A DNA stretch of 64,000 nucleotides from Texcoconibacillus texcoconensis. GTDB taxonomy: Bacteria > Bacillota > Bacilli > Bacillales > Salisediminibacteriaceae. Below the pieces are notes generated by a model. That model made no database searches. It was not told the origin of the DNA and saw only the letters and a list, made by a program, of their open reading frames with translations. This document shows, piece by piece, positions 16,764 to 24,728 of this stretch. The DNA lies in the NCBI RefSeq assembly GCF_014202575.1, contig NZ_JACHHB010000017.1:1-64000 (forward strand), written 5' to 3'. Both the position numbers and the translations under genes were made by a program. Positions within the stretch are counted from its first letter, which is position 1, and each line of letters starts with the position of its first letter.

Positions 16764-17450
16764 TTAATCGATATAAAATTTTAGTGAGTCTAACTCATGG
16801 ACTGTGAAGTACCCATTCTCTTTACTGACGATCCCACGGTTTTTCAGTTGGTTCATCATTCTAGTCACACTTTCCCTCGTTGCGCCAAAAAAACTTCCTA
16901 GATCTTCATGAGTCAGTTTTAAACGAATCGTGATCCCATGTTCGTTCACTTCTCCGTAATCTTGACATAAACGTACGAGCGTAAATGCTAACGAACCTAT
17001 TTTTCCATATAATGCGACATTCTGGAGCGTGTTTTGTGATAATCGTAACCTTTCGGCCATCGTTCGAAAAATGAAGATAAATAATTCAGGGTACTGCAAG
17101 AGGATCGATTCTAAATCTGCTTTACGAATCATTGAGATTGATCCAAATTCAACAACCGAGGCCGAGGCCGAGTAAGTCGTTTCTTCTTTACTAAAGAGTG
17201 CTACTTCGGGGAAAATTTCACCTGCTTTTCGAATGTCCAATACGATTTCTTTTCCACCTGGGCTGCTTTTACTGATTTTTATTTTGCCATTATTGACAAA
17301 AAAGATCGTTTCTGCAATGTCGTTTTCTTGAAAAAGAACATCTCCTTTGGCGACATTTTTTGTCAATACCATTTTACTTAACTTTTCTTTTAACTCATCA
17401 GGAAGTGGTTCTAAAAAGGAAATATTATCGACAAATTGTACATTTTCCAA
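16764..17450 (-). CDS. CRP/FNR-family regulator without Fe-S cysteines
   Basis: This 228-residue transcription factor has an N-terminal cyclic-nucleotide-binding-type beta barrel (about 10-120), a long dimerisation helix and a C-terminal winged helix. The recognition helix (FFGATRESVTRMMNQL) keeps the Glu and Arg that read TGTGA in CRP/Fnr proteins. It has only one cysteine, so it cannot bind the Bacillus Fnr cluster and may sense a small molecule or act in the NO/nitrite branch. It is divergent from the 17711 gene, and an Fnr-like palindrome lies in the shared promoter region, suggesting autoregulation. Confidence 0.88.
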   Translation of the reverse strand: MENVQFVDNISFLEPLPDELKEKLSKMVLTKNVAKGDVLFQENDIAETIFFVNNGKIKISKSSPGGKEIVLDIRKAGEIFPEVALFSKEETTYSASASVVEFGSISMIRKADLESILLQYPELFIFIFRTMAERLRLSQNTLQNVALYGKIGSLAFTLVRLCQDYGEVNEHGITIRLKLTHEDLGSFFGATRESVTRMMNQLKNRGIVSKENGYFTVHELDSLKFYID

Positions 17451-17488
17451 TCAACTCCCCCCCCTTCTCTCTTTTGTTTGTTAGCTTC

Positions 17489-17533
17489 AGTGTAAATAGA
17501 AGCTATATGACGGGCAGTGATTTCAATCACTGC
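17489..17533 (-). promoter_or_regulatory. Promoter and palindromic operator of the CRP-family gene
   Basis: GCAGTGATTTCAATCACTGC (17514-17533) is a perfect 9-bp inverted repeat that contains AGTGA-N6-TCACT, one mismatch per arm from the Fnr/CRP box. A minus-strand -10 (TACACT, 17489-17494) lies exactly where a box centred at -41.5 requires it. It is a candidate autoregulatory site. Confidence 0.5.
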
Positions 17534-17584
17534 TGATGGTGTTTTAAACAGGTATTGTCGAACCTTTTTAAAACAATGCTATTA

Positions 17585-17600
17585 TGTGATGAAGTTAACA
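17585..17600 (+). promoter_or_regulatory. Near-consensus Fnr box before the 17711 gene
   Basis: TGTGATGAAGTTAACA has a perfect left arm and one mismatch in the right arm. With TAAAGT (17622-17627) as -10, its centre would be at about -41.5. Confidence 0.5.
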
Positions 17601-17710
17601 TTTTTATACTTTTATTTTTGATAAAGTAAACACAAATAAATGTATGTAAGTGATGAGAGATGAAAGAAGTCAAGACTGTTGCTTGCATCTTACATCAAGG
17701 AGGGATCTAA

Positions 17711-18034
17711 GTGATCCGATGTGATTGGAAGTCGTTAGGTGAAGATGACTTGATAATGATAGATAATGAAATAAATCCTCATATGGGAGCAGTTGTGATT
17801 GCGACGTGGGAAGAAGGAACTGTTCACCTTGTTAGTCATGGCATAAAGGGATATAGACAAGAACTGTTGCTTATGGAACTAGCGAAAGTTTGGTGTGCAG
17901 GGTTTGAAAAAAATACGGTTATCTCTGGCGGATTGCCCTTAACAATAGAATCGGAAAATGAATATTGTGAGCTTGTTGATCAGTTGTGGGTATGCTTTTT
18001 TGACTTGATGATGGAACGGAAAAAAGCAAACTGA
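17711..18034 (+). CDS. Small protein with LpdD-like PHMGAV motif
   Basis: This 107-residue soluble protein starts at GTG after AAGGAGGGAT. I do not recognise it with certainty. The segment INPHMGAVVIATWEEGTVH resembles the PHIGAV core of LpdD-type small proteins, which accompany UbiD-like decarboxylases as prenylated-flavin chaperones. No ubiD is in the window. It lies between the CRP-family gene and the radical SAM gene, with its own Fnr-like box, so it probably belongs to the anaerobic regulon. Three cysteines lie in the C-terminal half. Confidence 0.6.
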   Translation: MIRCDWKSLGEDDLIMIDNEINPHMGAVVIATWEEGTVHLVSHGIKGYRQELLLMELAKVWCAGFEKNTVISGGLPLTIESENEYCELVDQLWVCFFDLMMERKKAN

Positions 18035-18088
18035 ATCAATATCGTTAATAGAAAGTGTTTTTCACATCCTTTATCAAATTTACTTATA

Positions 18089-18104
18089 TGTGATGTTGCT
18101 CACA
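18089..18104 (+). promoter_or_regulatory. Fnr/CRP box before the radical SAM gene
   Basis: TGTGATGTTGCTCACA is a perfect TGTGA-N6-TCACA site centred at 18096.5. TATGAT at 18127-18132 is a good -10, giving a start near 18139 and a class II spacing of about 41.5-42.5. Confidence 0.75.
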
Positions 18105-18177
18105 TCCTTTGATCTACATCATCGCTTATGATGGATGAAAGTGTTTTTCTTTCAGAAATAGAAAGGTGTGACCAGCG

Positions 18178-19275
18178 ATGTGGAACACGAGAAATTACGA
18201 CCACGATCCATTTATTGTCATATGGGAAGTGACACGTGCTTGTGCACTTAAGTGTTTACATTGTCGTGCAGAAGCTCAATATCGTGCAGACCCTAATCAA
18301 TTGAGTTTCGAAGAAGGTAAGGCTTTAATTGATGATATTGCAACAATGAACAACCCTCTCTTTGTGTTTACAGGCGGGGACCCGTTGATGCGCCCTGATT
18401 TATTTGATCTTGCAAAATATGCGATCGAAGAGAAAGGTTTATCTGTATCAATGACGCCAAGTGCGACGCCTAAAGTAACGAAAAAGGCGATAGAAAAAGC
18501 GAAAGATGTTGGCTTATCGCGTTGGGCATTTAGTTTGGACGGCTCAACAGCAGAAATTCATGATCATTTTCGTGGAACGAGAGGGTCATATGATACAACG
18601 ATGCGAGGGATCAGTCATTTACAAGAATTAGATATCCCTATTCAAATTAATACAACAGTGTCAGCATACAATTTAGAAGATATGCCGAAAATGGCCGAAT
18701 TAATTAAAGAAATGGGTGCGGTGCTTTGGAGCGTGTTTTTCCTTATTCCGACAGGTCGTGGGATGGAAAAAGATATGATTTCAGCAGAGCAACACGAAGA
18801 ATTAATGGAATGGTTATTTGAGCAACAACAGAACATGCCTTATGATATAAAAGCGACGGAAGCTCCTCATTATCGACGAGTAGCAATGCAAGAGAAGCAG
18901 CGTTTAGGATTAAAGCAATCGATGACGACAAAACGTCTTGATACGCTTGGTCGTGCACCCAAGGGCGTAAATGACGGCGATGGTTTTATATTTATTAGTC
19001 ATACAGGTGATGTCTATCCGAGTGGCTTTCTACCTCTTGAGTGTGGAAATGTAAGAGATGAACCACTGTCCCAAATCTATCGCGAGTCACCAATATTACA
19101 AGATTTACGGAACAAAGAGAAATTAAAAGGAAAATGTGGGCGCTGTGAGTATAAATACTTATGTGGTGGATCCCGGGCCCGTGCTTTTGCTATAACGGGA
19201 GATTATTTAGAAAGCGAACCGATGTGCACATACGAACCGAAAAGGGCTGAAGGATTTGTTGAAAAGTATCAATGA
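18178..19275 (+). CDS. Radical SAM/SPASM protein (AhbD/NirJ-like)
   Basis: This 365-residue radical S-adenosylmethionine enzyme carries the cluster motif C22-x3-C26-x2-C29 (ACALKCLHC). Its SPASM-type C-terminal cysteines bind auxiliary clusters (ECGN, then GKCGRCEYKYLCGG, then PMC). The SAM-binding GGDPL follows at about residue 64. It resembles the Bacillus BA_1875-type group and the haem-related AhbD/NirJ proteins, but the substrate is not determined by sequence. The perfect Fnr box upstream and the demand for haem in this island make an anaerobic haem or tetrapyrrole role attractive; that is inference. Confidence 0.85.
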   Translation: MWNTRNYDHDPFIVIWEVTRACALKCLHCRAEAQYRADPNQLSFEEGKALIDDIATMNNPLFVFTGGDPLMRPDLFDLAKYAIEEKGLSVSMTPSATPKVTKKAIEKAKDVGLSRWAFSLDGSTAEIHDHFRGTRGSYDTTMRGISHLQELDIPIQINTTVSAYNLEDMPKMAELIKEMGAVLWSVFFLIPTGRGMEKDMISAEQHEELMEWLFEQQQNMPYDIKATEAPHYRRVAMQEKQRLGLKQSMTTKRLDTLGRAPKGVNDGDGFIFISHTGDVYPSGFLPLECGNVRDEPLSQIYRESPILQDLRNKEKLKGKCGRCEYKYLCGGSRARAFAITGDYLESEPMCTYEPKRAEGFVEKYQ

Positions 19276-19365
19276 ATCGATCGTTGTTAAGCGATTTTTT
19301 TGCATATGAAACGGTAACACTTTAACATAGGGAGCACGTTATCGATCATAAAGGAGAGTCGTACA

Positions 19366-19668
19366 ATGAAAATCACCATAACAGACGAGGCAATAAATTG
19401 GTTTAAAGACGAATTGGATTTACAAGGAAATGAATCTGTTCAATTTTTTGTTCGCTACGGAGGTTCTCCACAACTAAAAACAGGCTTTTCTTTAGGACTT
19501 GCAGTAAAAGATCCGGAAAACATTGGTTCTGAAACGATCCGCAATGGGATTCGTTTTTATGTAGAAGATGATGATTTATGGTATTTTGAAGACCACGATT
19601 TCGACATTCACCTTGATGAAAAGTGGAAAGAGATCCGTTACCATTTTCCAGAGAAAACGAACGAATAA
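19366..19668 (+). CDS. HesB/YneR-family protein
   Basis: This 100-residue protein matches the YneR-like branch of the HesB/IscA fold (VQFFVRYGGSPQLKTGFSLG... and ending with a DIHLDEKWKEIRYHF-type segment). It lacks the three conserved cysteines of true A-type Fe-S carriers, so a scaffold role is doubtful. It has a strong AAAGGAGAG ribosome site and is followed by a terminator. It may simply be a core gene stranded within the island. Confidence 0.8.
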   Translation: MKITITDEAINWFKDELDLQGNESVQFFVRYGGSPQLKTGFSLGLAVKDPENIGSETIRNGIRFYVEDDDLWYFEDHDFDIHLDEKWKEIRYHFPEKTNE

Positions 19669-19689
19669 ACGTTATATGATAAGTGAAAG

Positions 19690-19715
19690 GTCGACTTTTT
19701 AAGTCGGCTTTTTTT
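19690..19715 (+). terminator. Terminator after the HesB-like gene
   Basis: GTCGACTT/AAGTCGGC short stem (with one G-U pair) followed by seven T residues. Confidence 0.7.
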
Positions 19716-19842
19716 AGTGCGAAATCTTAAGGCGAAAAACAGCATGAACACCAATGACAGTTTTGTGAACAAGATAGAAACGAAAATTAAAAAAGGTCAT
19801 TTATCTGACGGTGTTTTTAAGAAGTGATTATTCGCTCTGGAC

Positions 19843-19925
19843 TGTGACAGATGTAACAGTGTGAGATATTTCACGCCTGTGGTGTGAGAAAATGCACAGT
19901 GGATCTTTTGTCTGTTATCTACAAT
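19843..19925 (+). promoter_or_regulatory. Triple Fnr-box promoter of the nitrate reductase operon
   Basis: Three Fnr/CRP-like boxes stand in series: TGTGACAGATGTAACA (19843-19858), TGTGAGATATTTCACG (19860-19875) and TGTGAGAAAATGCACA (19883-19898). Each has at most one mismatch outside the spacer. The -10-like TACAAT at 19920-19925 puts the third box at about -41.5 and the second at about -64.5. This is the densest regulatory cluster in the window. Confidence 0.65.
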
Positions 19926-20003
19926 AAACATAGAACGTTAATCACGTGATAACGCAGAGCTGCGTTGCCAGCGATATTACTACGAAGCAAGGGAGTGAAA
20001 GCA

Positions 20004-21146
20004 TTGGAAAGATTAGAGAGATCTTTTTATTCCAAAGCGAGCATGTATTCGTTTGTTGTCGTCCTTATCCTTTTCTTTCTCCTGTGGATCGCTACAGGAC
20101 AATTTTCAAAAATGAAATGGGCGTCATCGGGATACATTATTTCTTCGTTCATTTTCTTCATTGGGATTACTGTACGAATTTGCGCATGGCTTATCCGTCC
20201 AGCAACACACCAAGTGATGAAACGAAGCTTAAAAAACTTACGAAAAAAATCAAGAAAAAAACGTAATGTAAGAGCAATGCTGAAAACAGCTGTAGATAAC
20301 ATCATTTTACAAAAGTTTATCTTCAAACGCGGTTGGTATCGAGGTCTTCAACATTTCTTTATTGCGTGGGGTTGTCTTCTTTCTTTAGCGATTACTTTCG
20401 GACTCGTATTCAATTGGTTCTACTTTGACCTTGTCGACCCACAAACGTATCAAATCATCGTCCTTAGTATTCCAACGATTACGATGCACCCAGATGGTTT
20501 CTTGGCCTTCATTTCTTACAATGCCTTAAACTTTTCATCGATCATGCTATTAGTTGGACTTATTATGGCGATTTCACGCCGAATTAACAACCACGATACA
20601 AAGGTAACACAACGAGCAGAGTTTGATCTATTTCCACTTTATCTGTTACTAGCGGTAACAGTATCAGGTTTGTTGCTCACGTTATCTTACAAATTTTTAG
20701 GTGGCTTTATGCACAGTCCGATGGCTCTCGTTCACCAAGCAACAGTCGTGATTTTTCTTGTTTACTTCCCATTTGGAAAGTTATTTCACTTACCAATTCG
20801 CCCAATGGCAACTTCTGTTCCGATGAACTATTGGGAAGAAGAAGGAGCAGATACAAGACCTTGTAAGAAATGCGGGGACACATATTCAAACGATGATCAG
20901 ATTGCAGACGTAAAAGAAATTCTCGGTCAGCAAGCGTTTGATCTACAAATGGAAGACGGTACTTATTTATCAGACTATTGTCCAGCTTGTCGCCGTAGAA
21001 TTCGCGTCATGACACACCTAAATATGGATGCACCTATCCAAGGAGCGGGAGAGCCAGTAATGACGAATAATGGTATTCATATGCCAGGGTTCGGGCGAGA
21101 GCGTGATGAATCTTTCTACAATAAGAAAGAAACGGAGGAGTCGTAA
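20004..21146 (+). CDS. NarI-like membrane cytochrome b-type subunit
   Basis: This membrane protein of about 380 residues has roughly six hydrophobic segments in its first 275 residues. Conserved histidines (LQHFFIAWG, HPDG, MHSP/VHQ) resemble the NarI/HdrE quinol-oxidising diheme family. The cytoplasmic tail carries a CKKC...CPAC zinc-ribbon or Fe-S-like pair (about residues 290-335). TTG 20004 with AGGGAG at seven bases is the likely start; a longer frame begins at 19965. It is the first gene of the nitrate reductase operon and overlaps the next start by one base. It is probably the membrane anchor that feeds the molybdoenzyme. Confidence 0.75.
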   Translation: MERLERSFYSKASMYSFVVVLILFFLLWIATGQFSKMKWASSGYIISSFIFFIGITVRICAWLIRPATHQVMKRSLKNLRKKSRKKRNVRAMLKTAVDNIILQKFIFKRGWYRGLQHFFIAWGCLLSLAITFGLVFNWFYFDLVDPQTYQIIVLSIPTITMHPDGFLAFISYNALNFSSIMLLVGLIMAISRRINNHDTKVTQRAEFDLFPLYLLLAVTVSGLLLTLSYKFLGGFMHSPMALVHQATVVIFLVYFPFGKLFHLPIRPMATSVPMNYWEEEGADTRPCKKCGDTYSNDDQIADVKEILGQQAFDLQMEDGTYLSDYCPACRRRIRVMTHLNMDAPIQGAGEPVMTNNGIHMPGFGRERDESFYNKKETEES

Positions 21147-23269
21147 TGTCAGAGTTCATAGTGAAAAAAGATGTAAAAAACCTTCACCATGAAGGAGAAA
21201 AACTGATTTCAACACACTGTTGTTATTGTGGAATGCAGTGCGGTATGCATATACGTGTGAATGAAAAAACAGGTGCAATAGCAGGGGTAGAACCTCGCTA
21301 TGATTGGCCAGTGACTCTAGGGAAAATGTGTCCTAAAGGTGTTACAGCTTATCAAACGATTGACCATGAAGAGCGAATCACAAAACCTCTTATTAAAAAA
21401 GACGGTCAGTTTGTGGAAGCTTCTTGGGAAGAAGCACTCGATTTGATTGAAAAAAATTATAAAAGATTACAAGCCGATTACGGAAAAGATGCACTATCTG
21501 TTTTCGGTGGTGTATCAATGACAAATGAAAAGTGTTACCTCGTTGGTAAATACGCACGGGTTGGACTCGGAACACGTTTTGTTGACTATAACGGTCGTTT
21601 CTGTATGAGTTCTGCAGCCGGTGGTTTTATGAAAACATTAGGAACAGACCGCGGTTCAACATTACCATGGCCAGAATTAGAACATACGGATTGTTTCTTC
21701 ATGTCAGGTACGAACACGGCAGAGTGTCATCCGACGACGATCCAGTGGCTGTGGAAAGCGAGAGATAAAGGGGCGAAAATGATCGTTGCTGACCCTCGTG
21801 AAACACCGACAGCGCGCATTGCTGATGTTCACCTCGATTTGAAAGCTGGTACGGATTCAGCACTTGCTAATGGTATGATGCACTTACTTATCCGTGAAGG
21901 CTATGTTGATCACGAATATGTTTCAGAACGTTGTAACAACTACGAAGACTTAAAGAAATCTGTTGAACCTTTTACACCAGCTTACACAGCAGAAATCACA
22001 GGCGTAAGTGAAGAGAAAATCTTGAAAGCAGCACATATTTACGGACAATCTCCACGTTCAGTCGTCATGTTTGCACGTGGTGTTGAACAGCAAGCAAAAG
22101 GTGTCGATAACGTAACATTATATACGTCAATGGCTCTTCTGCGTGGTCAAATTGGAAAATTTGCAGCAGGAGTAGCAACATTTACAGGGCAAGGAAATGG
22201 TCAAGGTGGACGTGAACATGGTCAAAAATCTGATGCCCTACCTGGGTATCGTAAAATTGATAATCCAGAACACGTGAAGTATGTTTCAAGCGTCTGGGGT
22301 ATTGAACCAGAAGAAATGCCAAAAGCAGGTGTGTCTGCTTACGAGATGTTTGATGAAATTCAACGTGGGAATATTCGTTCGATGCATGTCATTTGTAGTA
22401 ATCCAGCAGTATCAGCACCAAATAACGAATACATTTGGGACGGCTTTAACAAGCTCGATTTCATGGTCGTTAGTGACTTCTTCCTTTCCGAAACAGCAGA
22501 GTTTGCTGACGTTGTTTTACCTGTGACTTCTTGGGCAGAAGATGAAGGGACGACGACAAACTTAGAAGGTCGTGTGATCCGAATCCGTAAAGTGAAAGAC
22601 CCAATCGGTGAATCACAGCCTGACTGGGAAATTATCAATCGAATTACAGAACGTATGGGTAAAAAAGAACATTTCGGTTACGAAAATGTTCAGCAAATTT
22701 TTGATGAGTTCCGTCTTGCTACAAAAGGTGGTAAAGCGGATTACTACGGCATTACTTATGACCGAATCGATAATGAAGAAGGTGTATTTTGGCCTTGTCC
22801 TTCTGAGGATCACCCAGGGACGCCAACGATGTTTAAAGAGAAGTTTGATACGCCAGATGGGAAAGCGAACTTACCTTCTGTTCCGTGGCATGAACCTGAT
22901 GAAGTACCAACAGATGAGTACCCAGTGACGTTAACAACTGGACGTGTTGTCTTCCACTACTTATCTGGAACACAAACGAGACGAATTTCTTTCTTAAATG
23001 AAAAGTGTCCAGAACCTTTCGTAGAAATGCACCCAGAAATGGCAAGTCAATATAACCTTTCTGACGGTGATGAAGTCAAACTAACAACGAAACGTTCTTC
23101 TATGAAACTAGATGTGAAGCTTACAAAAGCGATCAGAAGTGACCATGTCTTTGTTCCGTATCATTGGGGTAAAGAGTTATCGGTTAACTTATTAACAAAT
23201 CCAGCTTTAGACCCTACGTCACGTATGCCTGAGTTTAAAGTATGTGCCGTTAAGATTGAAAAAGTGTAA
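21146..23269 (+). CDS. Molybdopterin nitrate reductase, NapA/NasA type, cytoplasmic
   Basis: This 707-residue Mo-bis-MGD oxidoreductase has an N-terminal [4Fe-4S] motif (C25-x2-C28-x3-C32 and C62 in GKMCPKG). The Mo ligand is most likely C153 in GRFCMSSA, the arrangement of assimilatory (Nas) and periplasmic (Nap) nitrate reductases. The C-terminal pterin-binding region ends DPTSRMPEFKVCAV, also typical of that branch. There is no Tat signal, so it acts in the cytoplasm. Fnr boxes, narK and nrfHA around it point to respiratory rather than assimilatory use. A formate dehydrogenase is less likely because the Cys/Sec-His ligand motif is absent. Confidence 0.85.
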   Translation: MSEFIVKKDVKNLHHEGEKLISTHCCYCGMQCGMHIRVNEKTGAIAGVEPRYDWPVTLGKMCPKGVTAYQTIDHEERITKPLIKKDGQFVEASWEEALDLIEKNYKRLQADYGKDALSVFGGVSMTNEKCYLVGKYARVGLGTRFVDYNGRFCMSSAAGGFMKTLGTDRGSTLPWPELEHTDCFFMSGTNTAECHPTTIQWLWKARDKGAKMIVADPRETPTARIADVHLDLKAGTDSALANGMMHLLIREGYVDHEYVSERCNNYEDLKKSVEPFTPAYTAEITGVSEEKILKAAHIYGQSPRSVVMFARGVEQQAKGVDNVTLYTSMALLRGQIGKFAAGVATFTGQGNGQGGREHGQKSDALPGYRKIDNPEHVKYVSSVWGIEPEEMPKAGVSAYEMFDEIQRGNIRSMHVICSNPAVSAPNNEYIWDGFNKLDFMVVSDFFLSETAEFADVVLPVTSWAEDEGTTTNLEGRVIRIRKVKDPIGESQPDWEIINRITERMGKKEHFGYENVQQIFDEFRLATKGGKADYYGITYDRIDNEEGVFWPCPSEDHPGTPTMFKEKFDTPDGKANLPSVPWHEPDEVPTDEYPVTLTTGRVVFHYLSGTQTRRISFLNEKCPEPFVEMHPEMASQYNLSDGDEVKLTTKRSSMKLDVKLTKAIRSDHVFVPYHWGKELSVNLLTNPALDPTSRMPEFKVCAVKIEKV

Positions 23270-23284
23270 GGGAGGGATGAGCCC

Positions 23285-23827
23285 ATGAATAAAGTGATGT
23301 ATTTAGAATTTGAACGGTGTATCGGTTGTCGAGCTTGCCAAGCAGCCTGTCGTGAGTGTGGGGACCATGATGGCAAAGAGCGAAACTATGTAGAATATGT
23401 CGACTTTATGGAAAGTCGTCAAACATATCCAATGATGTGTATGCAATGTACGGATCCAGCATGTGCGCGTGTTTGTCCAGCAAATGCGATTCAGATTACT
23501 GAAGAAGGTGTTGTCCTTTCAGCAATGGAAGAGAAGTGTATTGGCTGTCGTAACTGTACGTTTGGTTGTCCATTCGGGATTCCTAAATTCGATTTTGAAG
23601 AAAACAAAATGTACAAATGTGACATGTGTTACGACCGTACGCAACATGACATTTCACCAATGTGTGCGTCCGTTTGTCCAAGTGATGCAATTCGCTTCAT
23701 CGACTTTGAAGAAATGCAAGAGCTTCGTCGCCGTCGCACACAATTAAACCTAGTAGAAGGTAAGAAACCGACAGAACAAGATAAATGGCAATACGTGCCT
23801 GAATTCTTTGGTGTCTACTCAGATTAA
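23285..23827 (+). CDS. Four-cluster ferredoxin subunit (NrfC/DmsB-like)
   Basis: This 180-residue iron-sulfur protein has four Cys clusters: CIGCRACQAAC, CMQCTDPACARVCP, CIGCRNCTFGCP and CDMCYDR...CASVCP. This is the electron-transfer subunit pattern of the molybdoenzyme (DmsB/NrfC/NarH-like) family. There is no export signal. It lies 15 bases after the catalytic gene with a GGGAGGGAT ribosome site, and is presumably the wire between the membrane subunit and the Mo enzyme. Confidence 0.9.
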   Translation: MNKVMYLEFERCIGCRACQAACRECGDHDGKERNYVEYVDFMESRQTYPMMCMQCTDPACARVCPANAIQITEEGVVLSAMEEKCIGCRNCTFGCPFGIPKFDFEENKMYKCDMCYDRTQHDISPMCASVCPSDAIRFIDFEEMQELRRRRTQLNLVEGKKPTEQDKWQYVPEFFGVYSD

Positions 23828-23863
23828 ACGTATGTTAATCAATATAAAGAAGGAGGGCTGACC

Positions 23864-24397
23864 ATGAGTAAATGTAAAAAAGAAAATGCACGATTCCGTA
23901 AAGAGTCGGATAAAGAGATGATCAACCTCGTCGATAATTTAAACCAGGATGATGATATGCGCTTTAATCGCCGTGCGTTCTTGAAAACGGCAGTCGGAGC
24001 TTCGGTAGCTCTAGGCGTTTCAACGGTACCATTTGGCGTTAGAGCGATGATGGGATTAGAAGACGAAGATTATGAACGTGTAGAAATCACAAAATTATCG
24101 GATCTTCCTAAAGGTGAGTCAATGACTTTTAAATATCCAGATGATGATGATGCCATTTTGGTTCACACAGTAAACGGTGACCTCGTTGCTTATAACTCTG
24201 CTTGTACCCACTTGAGTTGTCCGGTATTTTATCAAAAAGAAGACGACGTTCTTTTATGTCCATGTCATAGCGGGTATTTCGATGTGAAAAATGGCCATCC
24301 AATTGAAGGACCACCGCAAAGAGAATTACCTTTAATTGAAATCAAGGTTGAAAACGATACGGTCTATGCCGTTGGAAGGAAGTATCGCCATGGGTAA
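23864..24397 (+). CDS. Tat-exported Rieske [2Fe-2S] protein
   Basis: This 177-residue protein has a long acidic N-terminal region, a twin-arginine motif R36-R37-A-F-L-K and a hydrophobic core, then a Rieske domain. The cluster ligands are C114/H116 (CTH) and C132/H135 (CPCH), with disulfide cysteines C119 and C134. Rieske proteins take electrons from quinol at the outer membrane face. In a nitrate reductase operon this suggests a quinol-oxidising module akin to that of archaeal Nar systems. No cytochrome bc partner lies beside it, apart from the NarI-like protein. Confidence 0.9.
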   Translation: MSKCKKENARFRKESDKEMINLVDNLNQDDDMRFNRRAFLKTAVGASVALGVSTVPFGVRAMMGLEDEDYERVEITKLSDLPKGESMTFKYPDDDDAILVHTVNGDLVAYNSACTHLSCPVFYQKEDDVLLCPCHSGYFDVKNGHPIEGPPQRELPLIEIKVENDTVYAVGRKYRHG

Positions 24398-24599
24398 AAA
24401 AGCGTATTGGATCATTATATTTACTACGTTGATATTAAATGTTGTGATGTTGCAATTGACAACACGAGCATACCTTGGTCGAGAATTTGAAATCGTACCT
24501 ATATACTCAGGCGTTGCCTTTGTATCAGCCATTGTTACGATTATTACCTTTTTACAGTGGCGTAAAGCAGAATACGGAGATAAAAAATCTTCTTCATAA
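24390..24599 (+). CDS. Small two-helix membrane protein of the nitrate reductase operon
   Basis: This 69-residue protein starts at ATG 24390 after GGAAGGAAG, overlapping the end of the Rieske gene. Two membrane helices (about 5-23 and 38-58) flank a short loop, and a charged tail follows. No family is recognised. Its coupling to the Rieske gene suggests a small subunit or assembly factor of the same complex. Confidence 0.75.
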   Translation: MGKKAYWIIIFTTLILNVVMLQLTTRAYLGREFEIVPIYSGVAFVSAIVTIITFLQWRKAEYGDKKSSS

Positions 24600-24610
24600 T
24601 ACGAAAAGTT

Positions 24611-24652
24611 AAGAGGGTGCTTACAGCATAATCCGTTATCCTGTACCCTCTT
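24611..24652 (+). terminator. Hairpin after the nitrate reductase operon
   Basis: AAGAGGGT pairs with ACCCTCTT around a partly paired loop. The following CCCTTTT is only a weak T-run, so read-through into narK is possible. Confidence 0.5.
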
Positions 24653-24689
24653 CCCTTTTCACTCAAAGAAGCGTTCATTTTGTCGGTTT

Positions 24690-24705
24690 TGTGAAAAGGA
24701 TAACA
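24690..24705 (+). promoter_or_regulatory. Near-consensus Fnr box just before narK
   Basis: TGTGAAAAGGATAACA has one right-arm mismatch. It is only 24 bases from the narK start, too close for class II activation at -41.5, so it may be fortuitous or repressing. Confidence 0.3.
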
Positions 24706-24728
24706 AAATTATAGAAAGAGGCGGTATT

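Noticed and set aside
19946-20266. A 106-codon plus-strand frame over the Fnr-box/nitrate reductase start
   Set aside because: It overlaps the NarI-like gene in another frame, has no ribosome site and poor composition; the NarI-like frame is clearly coding.
21146-23269. Formate dehydrogenase alpha subunit
   Set aside because: The Mo-ligand region reads GRFCMSSA, as in nitrate reductases, not the Cys/Sec-His pattern of formate dehydrogenases, and nitrate genes surround it.
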